Shown: positions 9,736 through 25,284 of the stretch, in pieces
How the letters are laid out: every line of letters starts with the position of its first letter
Position numbering within the stretch: position 1 is the stretch's first letter
Source of the DNA: Mycetocola lacteus
Lineage (GTDB): Bacteria > Actinomycetota > Actinomycetes > Actinomycetales > Microbacteriaceae
Reading direction: 5' to 3'
Assembly (NCBI RefSeq): GCF_003667575.1
Contig: NZ_RCUY01000002.1
Location: 310,001-374,000 of the forward strand
Length of the DNA stretch: 64,000 nucleotides
The notes under the pieces: model-generated
What the model saw: only the letters and a program-made list of their open reading frames with translations
The model's database searches: none
What the model was told of the DNA's origin: nothing
Program-made: the position numbers and the translations under genes

Positions 9736-10091
9736 GTAGTCGGCATCGGGGCCTCGACTCCGATTCAGTCGGCCACCTTGATATTTTCGGCCGTTTCGAC
9801 TTGAAAAACCCGATTAGTTTTGCGTTGCTCCACACCGTGTGTCCGGCGGATTATCTGATCAAAAACATTCGCTATGTTTTGCGGTGGAATGACGGCGAAA
9901 ACCGCGTGTGGCTGGCCGACTACGCCCGGGACGAGGCCAAATCCAGACTGCATGTTCCGCGGTCGCGCCGCCGTCAGTGCTCCCGCGGAATGGCGCAAAA
10001 TGATGCCACACCTGTCGCAAGAAGAAACACGCAAATTTCGCTCGTTATATGCGTCATCACGACACCCCCTGCGCGACACGTTAAACGCCCA
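9736..10091. other. AT-rich intergenic stretch, no gene recognised
   Basis: The gene-free gap runs from 9682 to 10144. Apart from the promoter at 9708-9735 and the terminator at 10092-10125 it holds AT-rich DNA with no convincing reading frame, ribosome site or RNA fold. It may be an extended upstream regulatory region of the adhesin gene. Confidence 0.4.
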
Positions 10092-10125
10092 CGTCCCGCC
10101 ACTCTCGGGAGAGAGCGACGGGACG
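10092..10125 (-). terminator. Terminator after the membrane-anchored secreted protein
   Basis: Imperfect 15-bp stem (CGTCCCG... / ...CGGGACG with CTCTC/GAGAG inner part) and GGGA loop, 20 nt after the stop of the gene at 10145-10879. Confidence 0.65.
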
Positions 10126-10144
10126 CGGGATACTGTGACCGGGT

Positions 10145-10879
10145 TTAGGACCCGAAGACGGTGTGCACGATGTCGGTGATGAAGTCGCGCTTGTCCAGGA
10201 ACTGCACCTGCTCGGCCTGAACCCACAGTCCGTCGCGGAAGTAGCTGGTCTCCCAGGTGCGGTCAATGCCCTCGGCGTGCAGGGTCACAATCTGGCACAG
10301 GGTTCCGTTCAGCTCGGTGCCGCAGGTTGCACCACGTTCGGCGAGCACCGCGAGCACGGCTGCCTGCTGCTCGGGGGTGACCTGAGAAACAATCGTCGAG
10401 GCACCGCTCTCACCGGCACCACCGAGGGTGCAGCGAAGCTGATGGGCGGACGCAGCCTTGATCAGCGCGAGGGTCTTCTCATCCGTGGAACCTTCAAGTG
10501 AATTCGTGGCATCATTCAACGGGTTGCGCTCGGCATATTCGGCCAGGAACGCCGGCGAGTAGACCGCCGTGCAGTCTGCCGGGAGCGCCGCGCTCGCGGG
10601 CGCGCTCGGCGACGGATCCGGTGTCGCCGACGGTGTCTCCGAGGGAGATGCCGAAGGAGATGCCGAAGGAGATGCCGAGACCGAAGCGCTCGGACTCGGA
10701 GATTCGGCACCCGATTTCCCACCAAACGCACCCGAAACCACGGCTATCACCACCGCAATTACCACCAAAACTGCAATGCCGATACCGACCCACAGGCCGG
10801 TTCGCGACTTCTTGACCTCGGTGGATGAGGCCTCCGCCGGAGTCTGGTCCGGAGTGTTGGGGCCCTCGGGTGTGGTCAT
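10145..10879 (-). CDS. Membrane-anchored secreted protein, unknown function
   Basis: 244 residues. The start is ATG 10879, because AAAAGGA lies 7 nt upstream; an upstream in-frame start at 10912 lacks a ribosome site. Order: short acidic cytoplasmic tail; one membrane helix (about residues 28-52, Val/Ile/Ala-rich); a low-complexity Ser/Pro/Ala linker (about 57-95); and a secreted domain of about 145 residues with four cysteines that could form disulfides. No known family is recognised. It follows rpoC on the same strand but is separated from it by a strong terminator and 300 nt, so it is likely its own unit. Confidence 0.8.
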   Translation of the reverse strand: MTTPEGPNTPDQTPAEASSTEVKKSRTGLWVGIGIAVLVVIAVVIAVVSGAFGGKSGAESPSPSASVSASPSASPSASPSETPSATPDPSPSAPASAALPADCTAVYSPAFLAEYAERNPLNDATNSLEGSTDEKTLALIKAASAHQLRCTLGGAGESGASTIVSQVTPEQQAAVLAVLAERGATCGTELNGTLCQIVTLHAEGIDRTWETSYFRDGLWVQAEQVQFLDKRDFITDIVHTVFGS

Positions 10880-11132
10880 GATGGTTCCTTTTCTCGCGTT
10901 TAAGCGCGCCAATTAGTGGGTCATTTGACCCGTGCCGTACCGGGAGAGGCGGAGCCTCGATCAACCTGGGTGCACCCCGGTCAGAAATCCCCGTGCCGGC
11001 CACACCCCGATCAACCACGTTCCCAGCGTGATGAGTTGTTCCCAGTTTATGTCCCACCACCGACTCCACCAGGGCAAATGTCACCCACAAACTATTTCGT
11101 TATCCAGTCGCGATAATTCCCGATAGAAACGC
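10880..11132. other. Intergenic region between rpoC and the secreted-protein gene
   Basis: About 250 nt without a credible gene. It must hold the promoter of the gene starting at 10879. AT-rich patches are present near 11040-11120, but no clear -35/-10 pair could be fixed. Confidence 0.4.
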
Positions 11133-11171
11133 AAAACCCCGCCCGCCTCCGAAGAGACGGACGGGGTTTTG
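11133..11171 (-). terminator. rpoBC terminator
   Basis: On the minus strand ACAAAACCCCGTCCG opens a long stem closed by CGGGGTTTTG, with a TTC loop and a T-run at the 3' side. It begins 13 nt after the rpoC stop at 11184. Confidence 0.85.
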
Positions 11172-11183
11172 TCAGGCTAACTA

Positions 11184-15062
<3,879 letters not shown>

Positions 15063-15108
15063 TTTCTCTCCTCAGGAAATTCTCTGGAAAATCTCTGCGT
15101 GGGCCTGG

Positions 15109-18600
<3,492 letters not shown>

Positions 18601-18865
18601 GGAAATTACCTCCGTGGGCCCCGTCGGGCCTAGTTACCGTGAGTAAGGTGGAGTACTCGCCGGACGAACAGTGCGGACACTTCATAACCCCGTTATCTGG
18701 GTAGTGAAGCACCGAGGCCGACCGCAATATGAAGGCGTGGTGAAACGTCTGGGAGCGCAAAGGTCAAGCATATGCGACAATTCACGCAAAGTCCAGTACG
18801 CGAGTTGAAAAGTTTGAAGCGGTCCGGTATAAGCGCGCGAGTGATCCACTCTCACGGCCGTAAGC

Positions 18866-18871
18866 TACGCT
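18866..18871 (+). promoter_or_regulatory. -10 box TACGCT, leaderless start of 18878
   Basis: TACGCT ends 6 nt before the GTG at 18878, and no Shine-Dalgarno sequence lies between. This places the transcription start at or next to the start codon. Confidence 0.6.
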
Positions 18872-18877
18872 CTATCT

Positions 18878-19753
18878 GTGGCTCAACAGCAGGAAAACCC
18901 CGGCGTCCAACTCGGCATTAGCGGCTATCACGCGGTGATCGAGCCCGACCAGTTTGTACCCGGCACGTTCCAGCTGGTGGTGGATGGGACCCCGCAATCC
19001 CACGTCGACCTTGAGCGGCCCGACAACCTGTTCTTCGAGTATGTACAGCGCATCGGTCACGTGATCGACCTGCTGGACACCCCGGGAAAGCCCATCACCG
19101 CCCTGCACCTGGGCGCCGGCGCGCTGACCCTGCCCCGCTACGTGGAGGCCACCCGTCCCGGCAGTCGGCAGCAGGTATTGGAGCTCGAGCGCGAGCTGAT
19201 CGACCTGGTGCGCGAGCACCTGCCCTGGCCCAAGCGGGCTGCGATCCGGGTCCGCTACGGCGATGCCCGCGAAACCCTGGGCAAGCTGCCCGCGGGGATG
19301 CACGGGGCCTGCGACCTGATCGTGGTCGACATCTTCTCCGGCGGCCAGACCCCCGCCCACGTGACCAGCGTCGAGTTCTACCGCGAGGTTGCAAAGTTCC
19401 TCTCCCCCACCGGGATCATCGCGGTCAACGTGGCCGACGGCCCGGGTCTCGCGTTTGCCCGCGGTCAGGCGGCGACCCTTGGCGCGGTCACCGAGAACGT
19501 GGCGGCGCTGGCCGAAACCCAGATCCTCAAGGGACGCCGATTTGGCAACGTGGTCCTGGTCGGGTCGTTTGCGCCGCTGCCCATGGACTTCATCCCGCGC
19601 CTGCTCGCCGGCGGGCCGCACCCCGCTAAGGCCGTGCAGGGAACCGAACTGCGCGCCTTCATCGGCGGCGCACGACCCGCGACCGACGCCGACGCGGTGG
19701 GGTCCCCGCTGCCCGACCGGGGTGTGTTCACCTTCAACCGACAGGGAAGCTAA
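18878..19753 (+). CDS. Spermidine synthase-like SAM-dependent methyltransferase-fold protein
   Basis: 291 residues with a Rossmann methyltransferase fold. The nucleotide-binding loop is ALHLGAGALTLPRY (about 75-88), followed by an acidic residue region (VLELERELIDL) and CDLIVVDIFSGG (about 145-156). This matches the spermidine synthase / polyamine aminopropyltransferase superfamily, in the short soluble form common in actinobacteria. Whether it makes polyamines is unknown; many such proteins lack proven activity. The GTG start is supported by the TACGCT box 6 nt upstream. It is divergent from rpoB. Confidence 0.8.
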   Translation: MAQQQENPGVQLGISGYHAVIEPDQFVPGTFQLVVDGTPQSHVDLERPDNLFFEYVQRIGHVIDLLDTPGKPITALHLGAGALTLPRYVEATRPGSRQQVLELERELIDLVREHLPWPKRAAIRVRYGDARETLGKLPAGMHGACDLIVVDIFSGGQTPAHVTSVEFYREVAKFLSPTGIIAVNVADGPGLAFARGQAATLGAVTENVAALAETQILKGRRFGNVVLVGSFAPLPMDFIPRLLAGGPHPAKAVQGTELRAFIGGARPATDADAVGSPLPDRGVFTFNRQGS

Positions 19754-19808
19754 CCCCACTTCGGGACCCAGTTTCAGCATTCCGGGCGCCAAAGTCACCG
19801 GGAGGGGT

Positions 19809-19814
19809 TACCGT
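19809..19814 (+). promoter_or_regulatory. -10 box TACCGT, leaderless start of 19821
   Basis: TACCGT is followed by exactly six nt and the ATG at 19821. The box supports this start over the much longer in-frame opening that extends back into the preceding gene. Confidence 0.55.
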
Positions 19815-19820
19815 AGTCTC

Positions 19821-20312
19821 ATGGCCGATCTTGAGCGCGTCCGAATCTGGGCGCAGGCACTCATCACGCTGCACCTCCCCAACCAGGGATGGAGTTTCCG
19901 CTTCGACAACGCTAAGCGGCGAGCCGGGCTGTGTAATTACACCGCCAAGGAAATCTCGGTGTCCCGCTATCTCGCCGCCCGCTATGAGGACGACGAGATC
20001 CATCAGATCCTGCTGCACGAGGTTGCCCACGCCCTCGCCGGATCCCAGGCCGCACACGGTCCCAAGTGGCGACGCGTGGCCGAGGGGCTGGGCTATGAGG
20101 GTTCCCGTCTGCACCATGGGGAGACCGCCGATGAGCTGGCCCCCTGGGTGGGAACCTGCCCGCAGGGTCACACAATCTTTCGGTACCGCAAGCCCGTGCG
20201 TCGCAGCTCCTGCGCCGAATGCTCGGCGAGCTTTGATCCGCAGTATGAGCTGCGCTGGATCCGCCGGGAGATTACCGCCGCCACCCGTGCCGCGGCGATG
20301 GTGAGTCGATGA
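19821..20312 (+). CDS. SprT-like zinc metalloprotease-domain protein
   Basis: 163 residues. The HExxH zinc-protease motif appears as HEVAHALAG (about residues 65-73), followed by a downstream His in AAHGPKW as in SprT/Spartan-like domains. A C-terminal zinc ribbon carries CPQGH and CAEC. SprT-like proteins are linked to DNA-protein crosslink repair in eukaryotes, but bacterial roles are mostly untested. The ATG at 19821 is chosen because it follows a TACCGT box and starts the conserved domain. The frame stays open upstream, but that part overlaps the preceding gene in another frame. Confidence 0.85.
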   Translation: MADLERVRIWAQALITLHLPNQGWSFRFDNAKRRAGLCNYTAKEISVSRYLAARYEDDEIHQILLHEVAHALAGSQAAHGPKWRRVAEGLGYEGSRLHHGETADELAPWVGTCPQGHTIFRYRKPVRRSSCAECSASFDPQYELRWIRREITAATRAAAMVSR

Positions 20313-20361
20313 GCGCAGAGCTTTTGAACACGCATCCGGACATCCGGGCGGAGTCGAACCA

Positions 20362-20895
20362 ATGAACGCCACGCAGGTTGCGCTGCTGCGCGGGATCAAC
20401 GTCGGCGGGGTGCGCATCACCTCGGCGGAGCTGGCCGCGGTGTTCACCGAGCTGGGGCTGACGTCGGTGAGCACGGTCCTGGCCACGGGCAACGTGTGCT
20501 TTTCCGGGGCGATCGAGCCCGCAACCATCGAGCGTGCCCTCTCCGAACGCTTCGGCTACTCGGCCCGGGTCATCCTGGTTGAGGTGTCCGAGCTGGCCTC
20601 GCTGCTGACCCGGACACCCTTTATCGAGGATCCCGAGCGTCACCGCTACGTGGTGTTTGCCGATCCCACCCCGGACCAGACCGAAACCTGGGCCGGGCTC
20701 GTCGCCTGGGACGCGGAGGGTGAAGACCGGGTCGCGGGCGACCCCGACGGCCGCGTGCTCTGGTGGTCGGTTCCCCGCGGTTCCAGCACCACCACCCCGT
20801 TTGCCAAGGCCACCGCCCGCGCGGGCACCCGCGGCCTCAACATCACCACCCGCAATATCGGGACGCTGCAGAAGATCCTGGCGCGCGCCAGCTAG
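20362..20895 (+). CDS. DUF1697 family protein
   Basis: 177 residues covering a whole DUF1697 domain: the N-terminal VALLRGINVGG signature, LATGNVCFSG in the middle, and the C-terminal RNIGTLQKI segment. No reaction is known for the family. Start ATG 20362, with GGAG about 10 nt upstream. It lies 49 nt after the SprT-like gene on the same strand and could be co-transcribed with it. Confidence 0.85.
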   Translation: MNATQVALLRGINVGGVRITSAELAAVFTELGLTSVSTVLATGNVCFSGAIEPATIERALSERFGYSARVILVEVSELASLLTRTPFIEDPERHRYVVFADPTPDQTETWAGLVAWDAEGEDRVAGDPDGRVLWWSVPRGSSTTTPFAKATARAGTRGLNITTRNIGTLQKILARAS

Positions 20896-20940
20896 CGCGC
20901 GCATCACGCACGTGATTTCACGTTCGGGCCCCGGATTCAA

Positions 20941-20946
20941 TACCCT
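20941..20946 (+). promoter_or_regulatory. -10 box TACCCT, leaderless start of 20954
   Basis: TACCCT sits 7 nt before the GTG at 20954, with no purine-rich ribosome site between. Confidence 0.5.
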
Positions 20947-20953
20947 TGGGTTC

Positions 20954-21607
20954 GTGATTGATCAGAATGGTGAAACCGTTGCGACGGGCCAAGAGTTCCG
21001 CTCCCGAGAGGGCGTGACCTGGCTGTTTGACAGCGGCAGCACCGCGCTTGACTTCTGCTACACCGGCGCCTGGGGCGCGGCCGACGGCCACCTGGACGAA
21101 GCCGTGGAGCTGCTGGGCGACCCGCTCGCACTGGGCACCTGGCTGAGCACCCGCATCCCCTGCTCCCCCGCGACCGAACGCGACCTCCAGGACGCGCAGG
21201 CCCTGCGATCCACCATCGCGCGGATCGCCCGCGCCCTGGCCGATGAGTACCCGCCCGCGGGAACCGACATCGACATGCTGAACCTCTATGCGGCCACCCC
21301 GGACGTTCCGGCACGCCTGGCCGGCGGAGCCCGTCAAGCCGGACGCACCGAGCCGCGTGCGGCCCAGGTGCTCGCGAGTATCGCCCGCGATGCCGTGGCC
21401 CTGTTCTCGGGTCGCCTGGCCGGACGCCTGCGTCACTGCGCGGCGGATGACTGCGACCTGATCTACTTCGACTCCTCCCGCGCGGGAACCCGCCGCTGGT
21501 GCTCGATGCAGCGCTGCGGCAACCGCGATAAGGTGCGTCGTCATCGCGCACGCCTGGCCGAGCGCACCCAGCTGGCGTTGGCCGGCAACCGTCTGCCCAC
21601 GCTGTAG
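20954..21607 (+). CDS. CGNR zinc finger / ABATE-domain protein
   Basis: 217 residues. The N-terminal half (WLFDSGSTALDF onwards) fits the ABATE-type domain. The C-terminal 45 residues are a CGNR zinc finger: CAADDCDLIYFD, CSMQRCGNRDK, then an Arg-rich helix likely to contact DNA. Such proteins are predicted transcription regulators of stress genes; no target is known. The GTG at 20954 follows a TACCCT box and starts just before the conserved region; longer in-frame versions would run back through the DUF1697 gene. Confidence 0.8.
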   Translation: MIDQNGETVATGQEFRSREGVTWLFDSGSTALDFCYTGAWGAADGHLDEAVELLGDPLALGTWLSTRIPCSPATERDLQDAQALRSTIARIARALADEYPPAGTDIDMLNLYAATPDVPARLAGGARQAGRTEPRAAQVLASIARDAVALFSGRLAGRLRHCAADDCDLIYFDSSRAGTRRWCSMQRCGNRDKVRRHRARLAERTQLALAGNRLPTL

Positions 21608-21730
21608 CGCGGGAGACTCCGCACTCGACGACCCTCTCCGGAAACCCGAGGATGGGGCCCACAGACGAACAGGCCGAGCCGGGGCAGAGGCCCGGAACGG
21701 ACGAGCCCGCACCGGCACCCCTGGGCGGCG

Positions 21731-22303
21731 TTACTCGGCGGGTGCCGTTACCGGGATCGGCGACTCGCGCAGCACCACAACCTCGGTCTGGCTATCGATC
21801 TGGGCGGCAGCCTTGACCGGCTCCAGGCTCAGCTTGCGGCGCACATTCTGGCCAACCACCGAGGCGGTAAACAGGTGTCCGCTGGCCTGGCGCAGTCCCG
21901 CATAGGCGGCACCGGCCACGGCGGCCTCGGGGGAGGTGAAGTCGATGCCGCGATCGGCGAGCGCCTCGATGATGGCACCGGCGGCCAGCAGATCGTGGCT
22001 CGCAAACCCATCCTCGAATCCGGCGGCCACCAGCGCAATGCTGACCCGCTTTCCCAGATCCACCTGACGGCGCAGGATCCAGTCGGCCACGGCCGAACGT
22101 GTGGTGAGGGCACCGAGGATGATCGCGCTGGTCGGAGCGACCTCGTCCAGGCTCGGCAGCGAGCCAGCCTCGGGTAGGGCATCCACCCAGACGATGATGT
22201 CGGCATCGGCTAGGCGACGCAGCCCGGCCGATCCAAAGTCGAAGCGCACCTGGTAGCGAGCCTGGGCGGGGGCGAAGGTTTCGGGGAGGCTGGAATCGGT
22301 CAC
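21731..22303 (-). CDS. 2-phosphosulfolactate phosphatase-like (ComB family) protein
   Basis: 190 residues with the ComB-family pattern: a strand and short helix after RFDFG, then GALTTRSAVADWI, IALVAAG, and HDLLAAGAIIEAL. In methanogens ComB acts in coenzyme M synthesis, but actinobacteria do not make coenzyme M, so the true substrate here is unknown. The GTG at 22303 is selected by the TACACT box 6 nt upstream; the long open N-terminal extension to 22558 is Arg/Pro-rich and non-conserved. It is convergent with the CGNR gene. Confidence 0.65.
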   Translation of the reverse strand: MTDSSLPETFAPAQARYQVRFDFGSAGLRRLADADIIVWVDALPEAGSLPSLDEVAPTSAIILGALTTRSAVADWILRRQVDLGKRVSIALVAAGFEDGFASHDLLAAGAIIEALADRGIDFTSPEAAVAGAAYAGLRQASGHLFTASVVGQNVRRKLSLEPVKAAAQIDSQTEVVVLRESPIPVTAPAE

Positions 22304-22309
22304 GGTGCC

Positions 22310-22315
22310 AGTGTA
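22310..22315 (-). promoter_or_regulatory. -10 box TACACT, leaderless start of 22303
   Basis: Read on the minus strand, TACACT is followed by GGCACC and then the GTG start. It decides between a 190- and a 275-residue product. Confidence 0.55.
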
Positions 22316-22358
22316 ATCCGCACGGACCCCGCATTCATGTCGAGCGTCATGATTGCCG

Positions 22359-22952
22359 TCACACTCGCTCCTCGGGGTCCGCGATCCAAAGGGGCAGCGC
22401 TCCGCCGGGCGTCTCGTCCGCCTGCTCCTCCCGCCAGCGCAGCAGCCCGGCCCCCGGCGCGATGGTCGGGTCACCACCGGGGCCGGCGGCGGCGATTCCG
22501 TGGCGGCGCTCCTCGGGAAGCGGCGGCCCCATTTCCTCCCGGAGGATCCGAAAGTCATGGGCGGAGATTTCGATCAGGCCGCGGCGCAGCGGTTTTGCCC
22601 AGTCCCAGCCGGCCGAAAGATCCAGGACATCGCGCAGCAACCGCAGCGGAACCACATCGGCATCGGCTTCCCAGCGCACGGCCCGTTGCCAGGGACGCAG
22701 ACGCTCACCCGGCGGCGTGGGGATATCCACGCGCCGAACGTCTGCGGCGGTCAGTCGGCCAATCGCCGTAAATGCTCGCAACGGTTCCTCGTCGGCGGGC
22801 CGGGCGCGCGGGCTGTACAGCACAATCCCATCGGCCTCGCCCAGCTCGGCGAGTTCGCGACGCAGCCCCGGCGACACGGCAAACACCCCGTGGTGTGTGC
22901 ACCACGCTGCCTGCTGCCCGGAAACCACCCCGAGCCAATAACGGATCGCCAT
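22359..22952 (-). CDS. EVE domain-containing protein
   Basis: 197 residues. The N-terminal 150 form an EVE (PUA-like) domain: YWLGVVSGQQAAWC at the start, GIVLYSPR, and the strand pair around VVPLRLLRDVLDLS. EVE/PUA-like domains bind modified bases in DNA or RNA. About 45 extra C-terminal residues are Pro/Gly-rich. Start ATG 22952; an upstream in-frame start (22997) adds a poor leader and was rejected. It is divergent from the SRPBCC-like gene with only 65 nt between starts, so their promoters overlap. Confidence 0.75.
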   Translation of the reverse strand: MAIRYWLGVVSGQQAAWCTHHGVFAVSPGLRRELAELGEADGIVLYSPRARPADEEPLRAFTAIGRLTAADVRRVDIPTPPGERLRPWQRAVRWEADADVVPLRLLRDVLDLSAGWDWAKPLRRGLIEISAHDFRILREEMGPPLPEERRHGIAAAGPGGDPTIAPGAGLLRWREEQADETPGGALPLWIADPEERV

Positions 22953-23017
22953 AGCTTCTTTGTACAGTATTGCCCGAACCCCTGGCATCTCCCGCACTGA
23001 CCGGCCAGACTGGGCTC

Positions 23018-23551
23018 ATGTATGTGCAGCTGAAGTTTGCGATGGATACCCCGGCCGATGCCGCCTGGCGAGCCTTGCGTTCGGTCGCCGTAGTCCGCGA
23101 ACTGTACTCTCCGCTGGTGGATGTGCGCCCGCTGGGCGACTTCGTGCCCGACGGTGACGGAACCCCGATCGAGTTGGAAAACCTCGAGGCCGTCCGCACG
23201 ATGTGGGAACCGGGTTCGGTGGAATGCCGAGCACGCTTATTCGGCATCATTCCCCTGGGTCGTCAGGTCATTCGAGTGGGATTTGAGCAGGCGGAGGAGG
23301 GACGCACCAATCTCTTTGTGGATACCGGCGGTGCCACCGCGGGCCCGCTGGCGCTCCTGTCCGGATGGCGGCACCGCATGGCCGTTGCCCCGCTGCCCGG
23401 GGATCCCAGCCGCACGCTCTGGCGCGACCGGGTCGAGTTCCACGGTCCAATGGCACCGCTCTACTGGCCGGTGCTGTGGGCCCTGTGGCAGTGGCGCGGC
23501 CGCAGAATCCGCGCGCTGGCACCGGGGTGGGCTCAGCGCGCGGATGCATAG
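23018..23551 (+). CDS. SRPBCC-like lipid/ligand-binding fold protein
   Basis: 177 residues. The N-terminal pattern (MDTPADAAWRALRSVAVVRELYSP) and the later GGATAGPLALLSGWRHRM and LWRDRVEFHG segments fit the SRPBCC/START-like fold, which makes a ligand cavity; no catalytic residues are assigned. An alternate in-frame start at 22970 would run into the divergent promoter region; ATG 23018 begins the conserved part. It is the last core gene before the low-GC island. Confidence 0.6.
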   Translation: MYVQLKFAMDTPADAAWRALRSVAVVRELYSPLVDVRPLGDFVPDGDGTPIELENLEAVRTMWEPGSVECRARLFGIIPLGRQVIRVGFEQAEEGRTNLFVDTGGATAGPLALLSGWRHRMAVAPLPGDPSRTLWRDRVEFHGPMAPLYWPVLWALWQWRGRRIRALAPGWAQRADA

Positions 23552-23804
23552 GTCTACCCGCCTATCAGCCCGAGTTCGGTGTGGCACGGAATGTACTTCA
23601 AGTGCGTAATACGCGGGCTCTGCTCCGATCTCAGAGGGATCGGCTTTTCTGTCCAACTCAGTTCCGGACGCCGTGCTAAAGGCGTTCTCGAAGTCCCCGC
23701 AAGAAATCAATGATCGAGCCGTCCATCGCTTCACGGAGACCTGAGCCAAGGGAACAACACGTCAGCGCGTGTTCGAACTTCCTGGCTCATACTAGGAACC
23801 TGAA
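23552..23804. other. Left edge of low-GC island, no gene recognised
   Basis: About 250 nt between the SRPBCC-like gene and the island. Base composition falls abruptly near 23560. No integrase remnant, tRNA or inverted repeat was found. It may be decayed sequence or the 3' untranslated region of the island operon. Confidence 0.4.
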
Positions 23805-24944
23805 CTACCCGTTATAGAAACCAGCAAACGCCCAATTCGGGGTGGCGGGTTCGTTTTGACACCTGGACCAGCCTGTTTCTGCATCCCATGGAGATTCGTC
23901 GGGAACGTTTGCGCTATCCCACGTCCACTGTTCCTGAACAACCGGTCTCACGTTGATATCTTTAATCGACATCGCGGAGCCAAGATAATGCCCGCCTTGG
24001 GTTCGATAGCTCCACATGAGGCGATTCGATTCCACGTAGTGCAGACGAAATCCGCGGCGGGGCAAACGCCGCTCATCCATCAGTTCTATCGCTTTGAGCT
24101 CGAGTACAGGACGCGAGAGACTCTGGTCAAAGATGATGGCGTTGAAAGCGAACCCTTCGAAGTCTGCACGGAACATATATAGTTCCTCGAAACCACGATC
24201 ATCAAGCAAGCGACCAGTCATGTCGGCCCCTCTGAGCTTGCTCTTTCTGATATCACGCTGGCTTCGCCACTTCTCAGCTCGTTTCGCAGCCCGTGCTGCA
24301 AGATGCTCGACCAGCGCACCGACCAAAACGAGGGTCTTGGTCGAGTTCACCCGATTTGCGTAAGAAAGGTCTTGCCCATGCATGACGCCGTGCCTTGAGA
24401 CAAGCCCGTATCTGCCCACCACAGGAACCGGTTCGCTGAACGCCTGACGTACAACGGGGAGATTACCCTCGACACCCGCCAGAGTGGAGTCATCTGTGTA
24501 ATCATGATCCTTTTCTCCAGGCTTCGAACGGAAAAAAGAGGTCCCCACGAGCTCTCGGGTCAAACCATCAATCTGCGCAAGCACTAACGTGATACAAGCC
24601 GCATATCTTCCGTCGAAGTGACAGTCGACAGCTTCGTTGATCAGAGTCTGACGCTGTTGACAGCGCCTTTGAAACTCCATATCGATACCGCGACCATATC
24701 GCCCAAGCGGTCCCGCCACATGCTTCAGCAGAGCCGTCTGTTGACCATTCCATACCTCGCTGATTTCCCGGTCAATCTCCCCATCCGGAGCACCTTGCTG
24801 TATGAGGCGAAGGAGGCGCTTTGATTCTTCATAGTGCCAGTTGCCGTAGAAGGCCCAACCGAGCTTCGCAAACGCTGAGGCGGTCTCGCTGACGCGAGGA
24901 TTCTGTGTTGCGAGATTTTCAGACATACCGATATTGTTTCCCAT
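23805..24944 (-). CDS. Island protein with HEPN-like Rx4H motif, unknown function
   Basis: 379 residues from ATG 24944. Start uncertain: 24926 or a GTG at 25052 are possible, and none has a good ribosome site. The middle part has an amphipathic helical stretch (FDGRYAACITLVLAQIDGL), then the motif RHGVMHG (about residues 184-190) within a helix-rich segment. This is the Rx4H arrangement of HEPN RNases, where Arg and His form the cleavage site. The C-terminal 150 residues (after DMTGRLLDDRGF) match nothing known to me. Codons are far more AT-rich than in neighbours, indicating transfer. It is last in a likely operon with the ApeA-like gene, suggesting a shared defence role. Function is inferred only. 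Confidence 0.7.
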   Translation of the reverse strand: MGNNIGMSENLATQNPRVSETASAFAKLGWAFYGNWHYEESKRLLRLIQQGAPDGEIDREISEVWNGQQTALLKHVAGPLGRYGRGIDMEFQRRCQQRQTLINEAVDCHFDGRYAACITLVLAQIDGLTRELVGTSFFRSKPGEKDHDYTDDSTLAGVEGNLPVVRQAFSEPVPVVGRYGLVSRHGVMHGQDLSYANRVNSTKTLVLVGALVEHLAARAAKRAEKWRSQRDIRKSKLRGADMTGRLLDDRGFEELYMFRADFEGFAFNAIIFDQSLSRPVLELKAIELMDERRLPRRGFRLHYVESNRLMWSYRTQGGHYLGSAMSIKDINVRPVVQEQWTWDSANVPDESPWDAETGWSRCQNEPATPNWAFAGFYNG

Positions 24945-25116
24945 TTTGGCAGTTCTATCCAGATTGCGGGAATGTAGAGTTCCGGGGAAGATTGATAAAT
25001 CATGAACAGTGGCATGGAGAATCTGGTGAGCATCTAACAAAGAAGAGCGCACTCTGAGTAACGGGCCCAGAAAACGCCGAGTCCAACATCAATTGGTTTG
25101 GTTACACACCCGGCGG

Positions 25117-25284
25117 CTACGAAGTTTTGCTCGGTTTCCCTAGTTTTCGAGTGACCGAAAGCCCGAAGATCGCACCTACCACGACAATAAAAGCTGCAAC
25201 GTTCTCATGCAGATATCGGATCTCACTTGGCGTGTTTATGCTTATCAATGTCTGCGTTCGGCCCCAAGAAGGTCTCGACGTCAA
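25117..25284 (-). CDS. Small single-pass membrane peptide between the two HEPN genes
   Basis: 55 residues. TTG start at 25284 overlaps the stop of the ApeA-like gene as TTGA, with GGAG seven nt upstream, so it could be translated by coupling. The predicted product has an N-terminal polar part (about 28 residues), a hydrophobic helix VAAFIVVVGAIFGLSV (residues 29-44) and a basic tail RKLGKPSKTS. This is the layout of a one-pass inner-membrane peptide. It fills the gap between the two large island genes. It is short and has no known homologue, so it could be chance; coupling, ribosome site and clean helix argue for it. Confidence 0.4.
   Translation of the reverse strand: MTSRPSWGRTQTLISINTPSEIRYLHENVAAFIVVVGAIFGLSVTRKLGKPSKTS

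Noticed and set aside
19389..20312. 307-codon version of the SprT-like gene
   Set aside because: Its first 144 codons overlap the spermidine synthase-like gene in another frame and are Arg/Pro-rich; the TACCGT box supports the short form.
23237..23749. 170-codon minus-strand frame at the island's left edge
   Set aside because: Most of it is antisense to the SRPBCC-like gene; the unique part has no recognised domain or ribosome site.
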